Shown: positions 48,329 to 57,659, numbered from the stretch's first letter. The stretch is DNA of 64,000 nucleotides from Loripinus fragilis (GCA_964019695.1 OZ026525.1:68369753-68433752), one strand, 5' to 3'. The notes: a model not told the origin generated them from the sequence alone. Program-made: numbers and translations.

Positions 48329-48865
48329 AGCACTTCAGTTAAACTTTTTACATTGCCTATATGTTGTATAGCAAAAACAGTGTTTTCAACCCAAATTTTT
48401 TAATTGGTACTTGTCAAATGACAAAACACTTTTGCGGATAATTCGAGTGTTAAACCTACTATCTTTTTCATGGAAAAAATACCATTTTCTTTGAAACTTT
48501 TTCTGACCATATTTATGGGCAATCTTTCATTAAGACTGTCCGAGGTCCTTTAAAACCTAAAGGTTTTCTAAGATCTAGTTTGTCTACATATGATTTCTCT
48601 AATATCTTATACTAGATTGCCTCAAAATCTAATCAAAGCAAAACTTACTGAATGAATTCAACACGCTTTTAATAGAGAAGGTACATTTTTGGGCTTGTAA
48701 TGAGAAGCAAGCTTTTTTCACTTCTGAACAACCAACAAAATTATCTTTAGGCCATGTCAGAAAGTCTGTAACGCTCCTCATGATTTATCCACAACAAATT
48801 GCATAATTTCATCTGACATTTATGACAAACGAGATGATTTTAGTTAATTTTTTTTTTCTGAAAGG

Positions 48866-48868
<3 letters not shown>

Positions 48869-48924
<56 letters not shown>
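48869..48924. repeat. (CT)n microsatellite
   Basis: About 28 uninterrupted ct units. Confidence 0.97.
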
Positions 48925-48929
<5 letters not shown>

Positions 48930-50030
48930 GTGTAGATCTATAAATTTGCAGCGTGTTTCGTTTCACACCTGGTAGGCGGCAATCGAAAACGCTCTTAACA
49001 ATCGACGAATGCGGATCAAAAATCGCTAGAAGCAGTGTTTTCGATTGTCATTTGTCGCCTGTCGTTTAAGAGCCACTTCTTTGTTGCCTCACAGAACTTT
49101 AGCTAATTTGATTTGTTTCCAAAACAATGTGCTTGTGTTTACAAGAATCTAGAGCGAGCGAAGATTTGGCCAGTGAATATATTATGGGCCCCTGACTTTG
49201 TTGTATGCGAACAACAAAGGTGCAGACAAGCCTGCGCATCAGCACAGCCTGGTCAACCCCTTTGTTATTCACTTTCTACAAAGTTTAATGACTCCACTAT
49301 ATTCACGCAAAACATCATTATTCCAGCTAGTCTCTATAGCTGAGTAAGCTGGTTTGATTGATCTGATCAGAAATCCGGATGACAGGTTTTCTCAGTTTGA
49401 GACTTTGTTTGTTCACGCAAGAGAACCACTGTACTCGAACAGCACAGCCATCGCTGGTTGGTTGCAGTCGACGAGGACACAAATAGTGCACCTGGCTGTT
49501 AAATGGGTAAGATTTTTTGTTAATATTTTACTTCTGAAACATTCTTCGCTGATTCTTGTCACTTATATATCCAGCTGTATATCTGCTTTAATATATTTAT
49601 GTGAGTTGAGCGATACAGCGCCTGAGTTATGCCAAAAAGGTGACATTTTCATGAAAAAGAGGATGGAAAGGCATTTGTGTTTATGTTCTGGAATTTATGC
49701 TCACTAAAGATAAAATGCAAAATATCAGTACTTTAATACGCAAATAGTTTGAAATCTGAGGGCAGAGCAAGTTATCCAAGCTTTTCAAACTGTTTGCATA
49801 GTTCTGTATATCGGATGTTCTGGCCCACTGGTCGGTCGTCGACTGCAACATATTGATTTTATTTAGACCCTCAACGACTGGTACAATGCCCTTGACTACT
49901 CAAATTCTGCGTACAGCTACAAAATGGTGTGCGTCTCCGCAAATAATAAAAAGATGATAGTTGTTCAGTAGGCATATCTCTCTATAAGTTCCATCTGTAA
50001 AGAAAATGAAAAAAAAAACTTATCCACAAA
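48930..50030. other. Intergenic stretch, no gene seen
   Basis: Between the CT microsatellite and the LINE fragment. Small ORFs (e.g. 49,354-49,707) show no recognisable domain or splice context. Confidence 0.5.
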
Positions 50031-50075
50031 CACGTGCATAACTACTTACTATACAATAATATTATTACCTGTGTT

Positions 50076-50940
50076 CATTCTGGCTTCACTGCTGAGGACT
50101 CATCAGTTAATCAACTTGTTGAATTGTATAACACCTTTTGCCAGGCCCTGGACGAAGGCAAAGAAGCTCGTGCTGTTTTCTGTGATATAAGTAAAGCCTT
50201 CGACAGGGTCTGGCATAGGGGGTTAAACGCTAAATTGAAGCATTATGGTATATGTGGTCCGTTACTGAACAGGTTAACTAATAGATTTCAAGAGGTCTTA
50301 ATACTGGCGGTGTTTCACGTTGGCTTGAGATACTGTCTGGTGTACCTCAAGGCTCTATTCTTGGTCCTCTACGTTTTATTATGTTTATAAATGATATACA
50401 TGTAGTTAAAGAAATTCATCCAAACATACGTCTCTTTGCAGATGATACCAGCTTAAAATAGTTGTTGATTTTCCTGACTCTGGCGCACAGATACTAAATT
50501 TGAACTTAGAAATACTCTATAACTGGACAGTGCAGTGGCTTGTCAACTTTAACCCCATTAAAACTTAAAAATCATTATTGTTTTCTAGAAGGATTTATCT
50601 ACATGTCCATCCAACAATCTTCTTTAATGATGTTCCAATACAAGAAGTTGTATCTCATAAACATTTAGGGGTATATCTATCTCGACGTTGCGATTGGCAA
50701 ACACATATTGAATTTATCAAAGAAAAAGCTTGGTCACGATTGATGAATCTTCTCCGAATGCTAAAAATTACAATTAATCGGAAATCTATTGTACCAATAA
50801 CAGGTCAACTTTCCATATATTCGTTCTTTATTAGAATATGCTCAACTGTACACAGCAACAGTGAAATGAAATTGAAAAAAATCCAAATTGAAGCTGGACG
50901 TATTGTCACTGGTGCCACGAAACTGATAAACTCTATATAG
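50076..50940 (+). pseudogene. Non-LTR retrotransposon reverse transcriptase, broken
   Basis: Encodes AVFCDISKAFDRVWHRGLNA (RT motif with the first catalytic Asp) and LKHYGICGPLLN. After a frameshift near 50,280 come SGVPQGSILGPL and RLFADDTS, the FADD equivalent of the YADD box. The distal frame KHLGVYLSRRCDWQTHIE matches the thumb region. Several frameshifts and stops make it dead. It is 5' truncated and belongs to the jockey/CR1-type group by motif style. Confidence 0.88.
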
Positions 50941-51484
50941 AGCTTGGATGGATAAACAACCAAAACGATTTAAGTTCACCAATTGCAGCCAATTTTTGTC
51001 CCACATTGTTTTTGGCTTAGATTTTTATTTTTATGTTATTTTTTTACTTATTGGTATATGTCAATTAGATAATGATGTCTAAAAAATGTGCTCATTCACA
51101 AATTTTATTTCATTCAGCCTCACAAAGAGCACCACTGAATTTGAATGTGAATTATGTTACTGTGATGAAGTATACTTGTACATACCATATTTCTTACAAG
51201 ACTGAAATATTTAAGAGTTTTTATAACATGCACTTCTACTTGACTCTCTTGTTGATCAAATAAGCCTTTTATGTAGAATACATTTCATGTTTTTGCTTCT
51301 CAGCAGGGTTCAGCAGGTTTGTTATGAATTGACAGTGGAACTCAACTTTAATTCTATGAGTACAGTTATTGTTTTAATTGTATCCATCAAATTTGAAGAG
51401 TTGACAAGAAAAAAAAATAGTTTTGGAACAGTAGATGATGAATATTAAAAATTACATTCTTCTTTGATACTGGAAATAACAAAT

Positions 51485-51490
51485 TGTATT
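51485..51490. repeat. Target-site duplication TGTATT (left)
   Basis: Immediately precedes the AGTAGTATGT terminus; identical to 61,842-61,847. Confidence 0.9.
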
Positions 51491-51535
51491 AGTAGTATGT
51501 ATGGCACTTTAGCGCCAATGATGTCACGACGTCAG
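51491..51535. promoter_or_regulatory. Left terminal motif cluster
   Basis: The outermost bases contain TTTAGCGCCAAT followed by GATGTCAC, which resembles E2F, CCAAT and CRE sites in a row. The right end has the exact CRE TGACGTCA. Motif matches only. Confidence 0.45.
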
Positions 51536-51700
51536 ATCCAAGATGGCGGCCCCCACGACTTCCGGTCCAAGATGGCGGCCCCCACGACTTCCTGTCCAAG
51601 ATGGCGGCCCCCACGACTTCCGATCCAAGATGGCGGCCCCCACGACTTCCGATCCAAGATGGCGACCCCACGAAGTCAGATACGAGATGGCGGCCCCTGT
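51531..51700. repeat. Left subterminal 30-bp array with YY1-like sites
   Basis: Six units of about 30 bp, CCAAGATGGCGGCCCCCACG plus ACTTCCGGT. Four contain the exact AAGATGGCGGC, a core match to the YY1 consensus, and two are degenerate. Confidence 0.85.
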
Positions 51701-52012
51701 GACGCGTTCGGTTACACCTCGGAGGGTGAGTCAACGCCCTAGACCACGAGAAGGTAGCGTCACGTCCTAGAGCGCGGTGTCGTTCTTCTTCTCTATATAC
51801 AAGGGTGAGGGGCCTCTCATTTATTTTCGGGTGTTTTTTTTACTAAGTTCAGAACGAGATCCAGTCTTTAATGGTGTAGCGGGTCGCAGCGCTCGGTTTA
51901 TCCCGTTCCCCGGGTGGACCCTTTTTTTCAGCACGGTCCTTTCACGTCTTTTTCCACGTACTGATCGGCTTCGTAATTGGGTCGTAAAGGCTGAGAGGGA
52001 TATGATTGTCTA

Positions 52013-52191
52013 TCAACGTAGAACCGGCTCCTCGCCATGCATATGGCGTCGGGCTAACTTAGGAGCATATTGCGCAATTATTTGCTGTTCGTCCTTTAGT
52101 ATCTTAATGAATTCCAGTCCAAAGTTGCTGTCTTACGCCCTCTGTCCGTTATACTATCCTCTCCTTTTCGCTTAAGCTCCGATTTTGCCAT
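52013..52191 (-). pseudogene. Decayed continuation of the 76-aa ORF (left)
   Basis: Starts with MAKSELKRKGEDSITDRG in the same frame immediately after the TAA of the 76-aa ORF. It runs 31 codons and stops. A shifted frame then reads EFIKILKDEQQIIAQYAPK and ends at about 52,013. It looks like the rest of one longer protein. The identical state in both arms means it predates the inverted duplication or was homogenised. Confidence 0.5.
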
Positions 52192-52422
52192 TTATAAAGC
52201 TTGGGCTACTGGGGTGACCAGGTTCACTACGGGTTTTTCCTTTTGTCTCATTTCTTTCAACTCTCTGTATTTCCGTCCACTACCCACAATATAATGACCC
52301 TGACTGTTGCGTTCCGGGTAGCCATCTCTAACATCCAGCAAGTGCTGATACCATTTGTCGGGATCCGACACGTACGGAATCCACTTCTGCTGTTGGTAAT
52401 TGTAAACGAGTCTAGTGCCCAT
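52192..52422 (-). CDS. 76-aa conserved element protein (left copy)
   Basis: Starts MGTRLVYNYQQQKWIPYV, contains DKWYQHLLDVRDGYP and HYIVGSGRKYRELKEMRQK, and ends VVNLVTPVAQAL before a TAA directly followed by ATG. Tyr/Trp-rich and basic; family not named here. The left copy differs from the right by N/D changes. Last intact gene before the terminus, about 50 bp after the 50-aa ORF. Confidence 0.6.
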   Translation of the reverse strand: MGTRLVYNYQQQKWIPYVSDPDKWYQHLLDVRDGYPERNSQGHYIVGSGRKYRELKEMRQKEKPVVNLVTPVAQAL

Positions 52423-52472
52423 CTCTTTTGATCGATTTTCTCCTTCGTGCTCGAGTTATTCTTACGCTCTAT

Positions 52473-52625
52473 TCATACGAACGGGCGAGAGTCTAGTTCC
52501 TTATCCTCAAGCACCTCAATTAATCGCTCAGCAGCCTCTCTGGCTTCGCGTCGTAGTTGTCTACATCTCAACCGAAACAACAGTTCATCAAACAAAGCTA
52601 TACACATAAAAGTAATGGCGAACAT
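52473..52625 (-). CDS. 50-aa small protein (left copy)
   Basis: Too short for normal ORF cutoffs. A hydrophobic start, MFAITFMCIALFDELLF, is followed by an Arg/Glu-rich amphipathic helix (RQLRREAREAAERLIEVLED). It could be a small membrane-anchored or coiled-coil protein. It starts 36 bp after the PC4-type gene and is conserved between arms. Confidence 0.45.
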   Translation of the reverse strand: MFAITFMCIALFDELLFRLRCRQLRREAREAAERLIEVLEDKELDSRPFV

Positions 52626-52661
52626 ATTTACGCCTACTCAATACTTAATCCCTTTTCTTAG

Positions 52662-53147
52662 TTACCAGTTTTGATAGTCATTCGGGTTACACTCCGAACA
52701 CCGTAATGCGCCTAACTGATTCATGTGATCACTTTGCATGTAACAGGGTACGACCCCGTCTAGTTCGGGTAAGACCCTTCCAATTTCTGTTAAGAGTTCT
52801 TTGACGGCAATGTATTCTAGGGGTCTCAGGTATAATCCCTTTTTCGTAGGTATCACCTCTTCTTGCGGCTTCCAATACTGCCTTATATCCATACATGCGC
52901 TTCCCTCGGTGATGGTACAATAAACGTTCCCTCCAAGATGACTCTTATAGTTTTGTTTCTCTGTCCTCGCTTGATCCGCGTATTCTAAGTAATCCACCCA
53001 ATTCTTCCATCGCATCAAGGTTAAGCTGATACCTTTTTTGGTCGGTTTGTCATCTTTCCATTCTCTCAGGTCAACACACAGTTCACCTTTCCATTCTGTG
53101 ACCTCGATAAAGCGACCGTTTCCGAGACTGAATCTGCATCTAGACAT
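52662..53147 (-). CDS. Tandem PC4-like domain protein (left copy)
   Basis: 161 aa from the ATG at 53,147; an upstream in-frame ATG at 53,192 falls in the predicted 5' leader. Two similar modules, residues about 9-56 (GRFIEVTEWKGELCVDLREW ... TKKGISLTL) and about 72-120 (NVYCTITEGSACMDIRQYW ... TKKGLYLRP), each resemble the PC4/p15 single-stranded-DNA-binding fold with its KGISLT signature. PC4 acts as a dimer, so a tandem repeat may form the dimer in one chain. A likely role is in late transcription or ssDNA handling. The C-terminus has a CSEC motif. It is preceded by a CCAAT/TATA promoter. Confidence 0.65.
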   Translation of the reverse strand: MSRCRFSLGNGRFIEVTEWKGELCVDLREWKDDKPTKKGISLTLMRWKNWVDYLEYADQARTEKQNYKSHLGGNVYCTITEGSACMDIRQYWKPQEEVIPTKKGLYLRPLEYIAVKELLTEIGRVLPELDGVVPCYMQSDHMNQLGALRCSECNPNDYQNW

Positions 53148-53252
53148 GTTTACTGTTTGACTGTCAGAATAGATATGACTAGATTGCTGCAAAGCGCCTT
53201 ATATAGTGAGAGGTCTCTTCTGATTGGTCAATTATCCAGTCATCCGATTGGT
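53148..53252 (-). promoter_or_regulatory. CCAAT/TATA promoter of the PC4-type gene (left)
   Basis: Mirror of 60,080-60,184: two GACCAATC boxes, AGACCTCTCACTATATAAGG, then a TCTATTCTGACAGTCAAACA leader before the ATG. Confidence 0.65.
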
Positions 53253-53290
53253 CAACCTCCTCACTCCTGCTCCCTCCTCCTCATTCTCCT

Positions 53291-54598
53291 TCACGACGTA
53301 GTAGAGTCCTCTTGGTCTTTAGAGGCTTTCTCGGTTTCTATATTATGATTCGGCCATACGTCCATAAATAAATCTTTTCTGAGTTTGATGGCTTGTCTGA
53401 TAGAGTCCGCCTGATTCATATCGTGTTGGTTCTTGAACGTTTTAGCCGATTCCAGTATTCGCTGTTGAACAGGATCCTCTTGTAGCTCGTAATAATCTAT
53501 TAGAAATTGGGCGTAATCTCGTCTGAGTTTTTTGGGGAGAGAAGGCAAATCATCATTGGCTGCGAGATGAATAGCTTTATCCGAACTAAAACCTCGCTCT
53601 TCATAAGCATTCACTTTAGCTTTAAACTGCTCTACGTTCTCCTGCCTGATCGGATTTTGAAATCTCCTGTTCCAGATGTCGGGTTTAGAGCGCTCATCTC
53701 TTAGTTTTCTTCCTTTACCTGGAGGGCTTAAATCGCTAACCCTCCTATTCCATATATTCGGTTTATAACTTTCATCTCTTTCTTTATCCGGAGGGCTGAT
53801 AGAGCGTATATAATCTAGGGACTCCACACTGTCAGCATCTTCATCATCAGAAATATCTCTGTCATCAGGAGACTGTTGATCGACAAATATGTCAGTTTGT
53901 TGTCTGTCCTGTTCGGATGTACTCGATTTAAGATCTAGGACGAGGTAACCATGAGGTCTTGCCGTGGCATCTTCAAATTTCCTCATAAATGTGGCGCAAG
54001 TGGACGGATAAATTCTTCTTGCCAAGGTCGCAACTTGTTGTCTGTCGATCGGATTATTAAACAAGACCAAATATTGCGTATTTAAAGCGATATCCCTGCA
54101 AGCTCTACCTTGAGGAAATACGTTTTGAGTCAAATACACGATAGATATATTTCTGTGGTGACTGCCTTTCGTAAAAAGGTCGGCAATTCTCTGGTCACAC
54201 TTTGCTTCGGTCATCAGATCATCAAAAATGATTAGGTTCCTTTTTGAGGGATCGATAAACTGAGCATTATCCAGATAGTCTGGGATACCCCGTATAAATT
54301 CTATACACGGAATTCTCTTCTGAAGGTCTTCGTACAAGGGCTGCCATTGTCCAAAACACCATAAGAGTAGTTCCGGTGGCGGTTGTACTAACGTGGAAAG
54401 TAACAGTTTTCTAGTCCATTCCGTTTTCCCCGATCCACTGGGTCCAGTTACCATCATAGAGAATGGGTGTCTAAATGTCATTTTCTTCAATGGTTGTGAC
54501 TGGTCCGTATATTTCCCACTGCCATGGACATTGCATTCATGTCTTTGCAATGCATCACGCCTACTATAGGACTGGTTGCAGATCAAACACCTGATCAT
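53291..54598 (-). CDS. A32-like packaging ATPase with N-terminal zinc finger (left, intact)
   Basis: 435 aa. Residues 4-25 form a C2H2 finger (C4, C7, H20, H25). Residues 52-59 are Walker A GPSGSGKT, and 121-127 (NLIIFDD) are Walker B. LFTKGSHHRNISIVYLTQN (141-159) carries the sensor-like QN, and FPQGRACRDIALNTQYLVLF follows. This is the FtsK/HerA-A32 family that pumps genomes into capsids. The C-terminal 190 residues are basic and probably disordered, with duplicated KPNIWNRRV/KPDIWNRRF units. The start follows a (GGT)n tract directly. The right-arm copy is frameshifted. Confidence 0.85.
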   Translation of the reverse strand: MIRCLICNQSYSRRDALQRHECNVHGSGKYTDQSQPLKKMTFRHPFSMMVTGPSGSGKTEWTRKLLLSTLVQPPPELLLWCFGQWQPLYEDLQKRIPCIEFIRGIPDYLDNAQFIDPSKRNLIIFDDLMTEAKCDQRIADLFTKGSHHRNISIVYLTQNVFPQGRACRDIALNTQYLVLFNNPIDRQQVATLARRIYPSTCATFMRKFEDATARPHGYLVLDLKSSTSEQDRQQTDIFVDQQSPDDRDISDDEDADSVESLDYIRSISPPDKERDESYKPNIWNRRVSDLSPPGKGRKLRDERSKPDIWNRRFQNPIRQENVEQFKAKVNAYEERGFSSDKAIHLAANDDLPSLPKKLRRDYAQFLIDYYELQEDPVQQRILESAKTFKNQHDMNQADSIRQAIKLRKDLFMDVWPNHNIETEKASKDQEDSTTS

Positions 54599-54659
54599 TT
54601 TGTCTCAGTTAGTATTGCTTGTCTACCTTCATACGGGTGTCATCCTTCTTACGATCATT

Positions 54660-54895
54660 AGATCATTATTACCACCACCACCACCGACACCACCACCACC
54701 ACCGACACCAACCACCACCACCACCACAGACACAACCACAGACACCACCACCCACCACCACCACCACCACCTACACCACCACCACCCACCACCACCACCA
54801 CCACCGACACCACCACCAACCACCACCACCACCACCCACCACCACCACCCACCACCACCACCCACCACCATCCACCTCCATCACCACCACCACAT
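54660..54895. repeat. (CAC)n tract (left arm)
   Basis: Trinucleotide repeat with CGACAC interruptions, just upstream of the ATPase start. It differs in length from the right copy. Long ORFs reading poly-His/Pro or poly-Gly/Trp are artefacts. Confidence 0.95.
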
Positions 54896-54899
54896 GGTG

Positions 54900-55655
54900 G
54901 ACCATTGTGTCCTGACTGTACATTCACTACATCCTCACTGTATCCCACTGTACCCCAACTGAACCCTCACTGTGCCCCAATATATCCTCACTGTATCCTC
55001 ACTGTACCCACTGTACTCTCACTGTATCCTCCCTGTACCCTCACTGTATCCCACTGTACCCCAACTGAACCCTCACTGTGCCCCAATGTACCCTCACTGT
55101 ATCCTCACTGTACCCCACTGTACTCTCAGTGTATCCATAATGTATCCTCCCTGTATCCTCAATGTATCCTCCTTCTCTCCTCCTCCTCACCCTCTCCTCC
55201 TCCCTCCTAATCCCAATTTACCCCAACTGAACCCTCACTGTGCCCCAATGTACCCTCACTGTATCCTCAGTGTACCCCACTGTACTCTCACTGTATCCTC
55301 CCTGTACCCTCACTGTATCCCACTGTATCTCAACTGAACCCTCACTGTATCCTCACTGTGCCCCAATGTACCCTCACTGTATCCTCACTGTACCCCACTG
55401 TACTCTCACTGTATCACCACTGTATCCTCCCTGTACCCTCAATGTATCCTCCTTCCCTCCTCCTCCTCATCCTCTCCTCATCCCTCCTAATCCCACTGTA
55501 CCCCAACTGAACCCTCACTGTGCCCCAATGTACCCTCACTGTATCATCACTGTACCCCACTGTACTCTCACTGTATCCCCACTGTATACTTCCTGTACCC
55601 TCACTGTATCCTCCTTCCCCCCCCTACTCCTCACCCTCTCCTCCTCCCTCCTAGC
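54900..55655. repeat. CTGTACCCTCACTGTATCCT minisatellite (left arm)
   Basis: Irregular 10-15-bp units of ctgtaccccactgta type. Long ORFs across it are repeat artefacts. Confidence 0.93.
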
Positions 55656-55761
55656 TCCATTATGAATTTGAACTATCATGATCACTGTTTTTACGGCCAT
55701 TATACTCGTTGTAGAACGTTCTATCATCGTAGGTTCACCGGTAATTGTTGGTTGACCATGA

Positions 55762-55905
55762 TTATATAATGATTAAGCATAACAGTTTCGCTTTAAACAA
55801 CCAGTCGTCAGCATTTGCGCTATGTATAGTCTTAAGATGATGTACTATATTTAGCACATACTTTCTATCGCATATTGGACACTGGATCTTGTATCTATGA
55901 GGCAT
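55762..55905 (-). CDS. 47-aa C2H2 finger protein (left copy)
   Basis: Too short for the usual cutoff. MPHRYKIQCPICDRKYVLNI then VHHLKTIH forms one C2H2 finger (C9, C12, H23, H28), followed by a short hydrophobic tail. Identical in both arms. It may be a small regulatory or virion-core finger protein. It is related in layout to the finger fused to the ATPase. Confidence 0.55.
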   Translation of the reverse strand: MPHRYKIQCPICDRKYVLNIVHHLKTIHSANADDWLFKAKLLCLIII

Positions 55906-56121
55906 AGTTTTGATCTGTTTTTAAACACCATTTAAAACGAAACTTTATGTATACCAGCTTGCTGGGCAAGCCTTTCCTTTTAAATCGAAACTTTTATAAT
56001 ACAAACGCGAGCCTTACTTTTAAAACGACACTTTTATGTTTCAGCCGCGAAGATGAATCACGCTATGAAAAAAACGTGTGGTGTTCCAAATCACCAAACG
56101 TTTGAGCTACATCGTATCATT

Positions 56122-56218
56122 TAAACTTCAATTTGCTGTTCGATTGTCAGATTAGCTATGACTCGATTGCATGCGATGCGCAATATATAGCGAGAGGTCT
56201 TTTCTGATGGGTCAATTA
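56122..56218 (-). promoter_or_regulatory. Second copy of the promoter module (left)
   Basis: Mirror of 57,100-57,196: GACCCATCAGAAAAGACCTC then TCGCTATATATTGCGC. Confidence 0.6.
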
Positions 56219-56370
56219 AAAGTAATATCGTTATAAATGTATATCATAAGCCATACATCTCGCAATTCGACTCTAGACTATGAACAGTCGATACGTAAGT
56301 TGAATTTAGGGGTTAACTGTCTCATGTCCCTACCTGTACACGAACAGCGCAGACTCGCCCCTGCGCGAGT

Positions 56371-56947
56371 TAGGCTAGCTCTGTAATGCGATCATGAGTC
56401 GACTATTTAATGTCTACATACGATGATGTCATCCAAAATGGCTGCCGCCCATGCGCAATGAACACATTTAATTAAACAACATCTATATCCGTACTTTGTA
56501 CATTAGTTCTCAGGTAAATGTAGACGTCTAACCATGCGATCTAACAAAGGCGAACTCAGCAGACGAATGAATGAGAAGATATGAAATTGGTGTATTTATA
56601 TGCCCTAGACATTTCGAATGAAAAGGGCAAAATTGCCATCGCCTTTCCTAGTACATAACATAAAACGTTAGGTCCGATGGACAGGCTCATCTTGCAGACG
56701 TTAAATACCGCACTCTGATCAGTAAATTCGATGTTGAACAGCGAAGACCCAACGCAATGATACAGCAAAGTCGTGCGTATTGAAAAGGTGGGTTTTCCGT
56801 GGGCCTGTCTCAATTCATTCACCAATATAATCAATGCTGACCGGATGCCTTCACGCATCATAATTAATGATTTCCAAGTTCATTCAAAGTGTTGTGAAAT
56901 AGCTTATCGATTTTACAATTCAGGAGTAATGAATGAGTCAGCAGTTG
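56371..56947. other. Unique spacer of the palindrome
   Basis: 577 bp with no partner in either arm. It contains CCAAAATGGCTGCCGCC (YY1-like) and the 101-codon ORF at 56,556. Confidence 0.85.
56556..56861 (-). CDS. 101-aa unknown ORF in the spacer
   Basis: Starts MMREGIRSALIILVNELRQA and ends HSFVC. It has normal amino-acid mix and hydrophobic periodicity, unlike the repeat-derived ORFs. I do not recognise it. It could be the trimmed remnant of a longer gene cut when the palindrome formed. Confidence 0.35.
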   Translation of the reverse strand: MMREGIRSALIILVNELRQAHGKPTFSIRTTLLYHCVGSSLFNIEFTDQSAVFNVCKMSLSIGPNVLCYVLGKAMAILPFSFEMSRAYKYTNFISSHSFVC

Positions 56948-57099
56948 ACTCGCGCAGGGGCGAGTCTGCGCTGTTCGTGTACAGGTAGGTACATGAGACA
57001 GTTAACCCCTAAATTCAACTTACGTATCGACTGTTCATAGTCTAGAGTCGAATTGCGAGATGTATGGCTTATGATATACATTTATAACGATATTACTTT

Positions 57100-57196
57100 T
57101 AATTGACCCATCAGAAAAGACCTCTCGCTATATATTGCGCATCGCATGCAATCGAGTCATAGCTAATCTGACAATCGAACAGCAAATTGAAGTTTA
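57100..57196 (+). promoter_or_regulatory. Second copy of the promoter module (right)
   Basis: AATTGACCCATCAGAAAAGA, CCTCTCGCTATATATTGCGC and a TAATCTGACAATCGAACAGC leader align base for base with the promoter at 60,099-60,180. It drives the region before the 47-aa finger ORF (ATG 57,413). Confidence 0.65.
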
Positions 57197-57412
57197 AATG
57201 ATACGATGTAGCTCAAACGTTTGGTGATTTGGAACACCACACGTTTTTTTCATAGCGTGGTTCATCTTCGCGGCTGAAACATAAAAGTGTCGTTTTAAAA
57301 GTAAGGCTCGCGTTTGTATTATAAAAGTTTCGATTTAAAAGGAAAGGCTTGCCCAGCAAGCTGGTATACATAAAGTTTCGTTTTAAATGGTGTTTAAAAA
57401 CAGATCAAAACT

Positions 57413-57556
57413 ATGCCTCATAGATACAAGATCCAGTGTCCAATATGCGATAGAAAGTATGTGCTAAATATAGTACATCATCTTAAGACTATACATAGCG
57501 CAAATGCTGACGACTGGTTGTTTAAAGCGAAACTGTTATGCTTAATCATTATATAA
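57413..57556 (+). CDS. 47-aa C2H2 finger protein (right copy)
   Basis: Identical in translation to the left copy at 55,762-55,905; ATG at 57,413, TAA at 57,554-57,556. Its ATG lies about 280 bp after the TATA box, so another short exon or leader may exist. Confidence 0.55.
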   Translation: MPHRYKIQCPICDRKYVLNIVHHLKTIHSANADDWLFKAKLLCLIII

Positions 57557-57659
57557 TCATGGTCAACCAACAATTACCGGTGAACCTACGATGATAGAAC
57601 GTTCTACAACGAGTATAATGGCCGTAAAAACAGTGATCATGATAGTTCAAATTCATAAT

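Larger units (their letters stand above)
47480..48553. mobile_element. Paralogue of the 10.8-kb TIR element
   Basis: Aligns by eye over about 1 kb (e.g. GGTGGGGGTATTTTTTGTGA) and ends GACTGTCCGAGGTCCTT. The left end is degenerate. It has gained C and G homopolymer runs at 48,217-48,328. Confidence 0.7.
51491..56370. repeat. Left inverted arm of the element
   Basis: 4,880 bp mirrored by 56,948-61,841. Corresponding positions sum to 113,318 near the centre and 113,332 near the ends. Identity breaks exactly after CGCGAGT at 56,370. Confidence 0.93.

Noticed and set aside
48189..48371. 60-codon ORF across C and G runs
   Set aside because: Made by homopolymers (poly-Pro and poly-Gly).
49354..49707. 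117-codon ORF upstream of the LINE remnant
   Set aside because: No recognisable motif; could be chance in AT-rich DNA.
51464..51770. ORFs across the 30-bp YY1-like array
   Set aside because: The 30-bp period keeps frames open; the products are repeats of one unit and do not match between strands in a meaningful way.
54576..55665. Several overlapping ORFs of 96-141 codons on both strands (and mirrored at 57,549-58,755)
   Set aside because: They only translate the CAC tract and the CTGTACCC minisatellite (poly-His/Pro, Gly/Trp or YPHCTLTVS repeats). Being open in several frames at once follows from the repeat unit.
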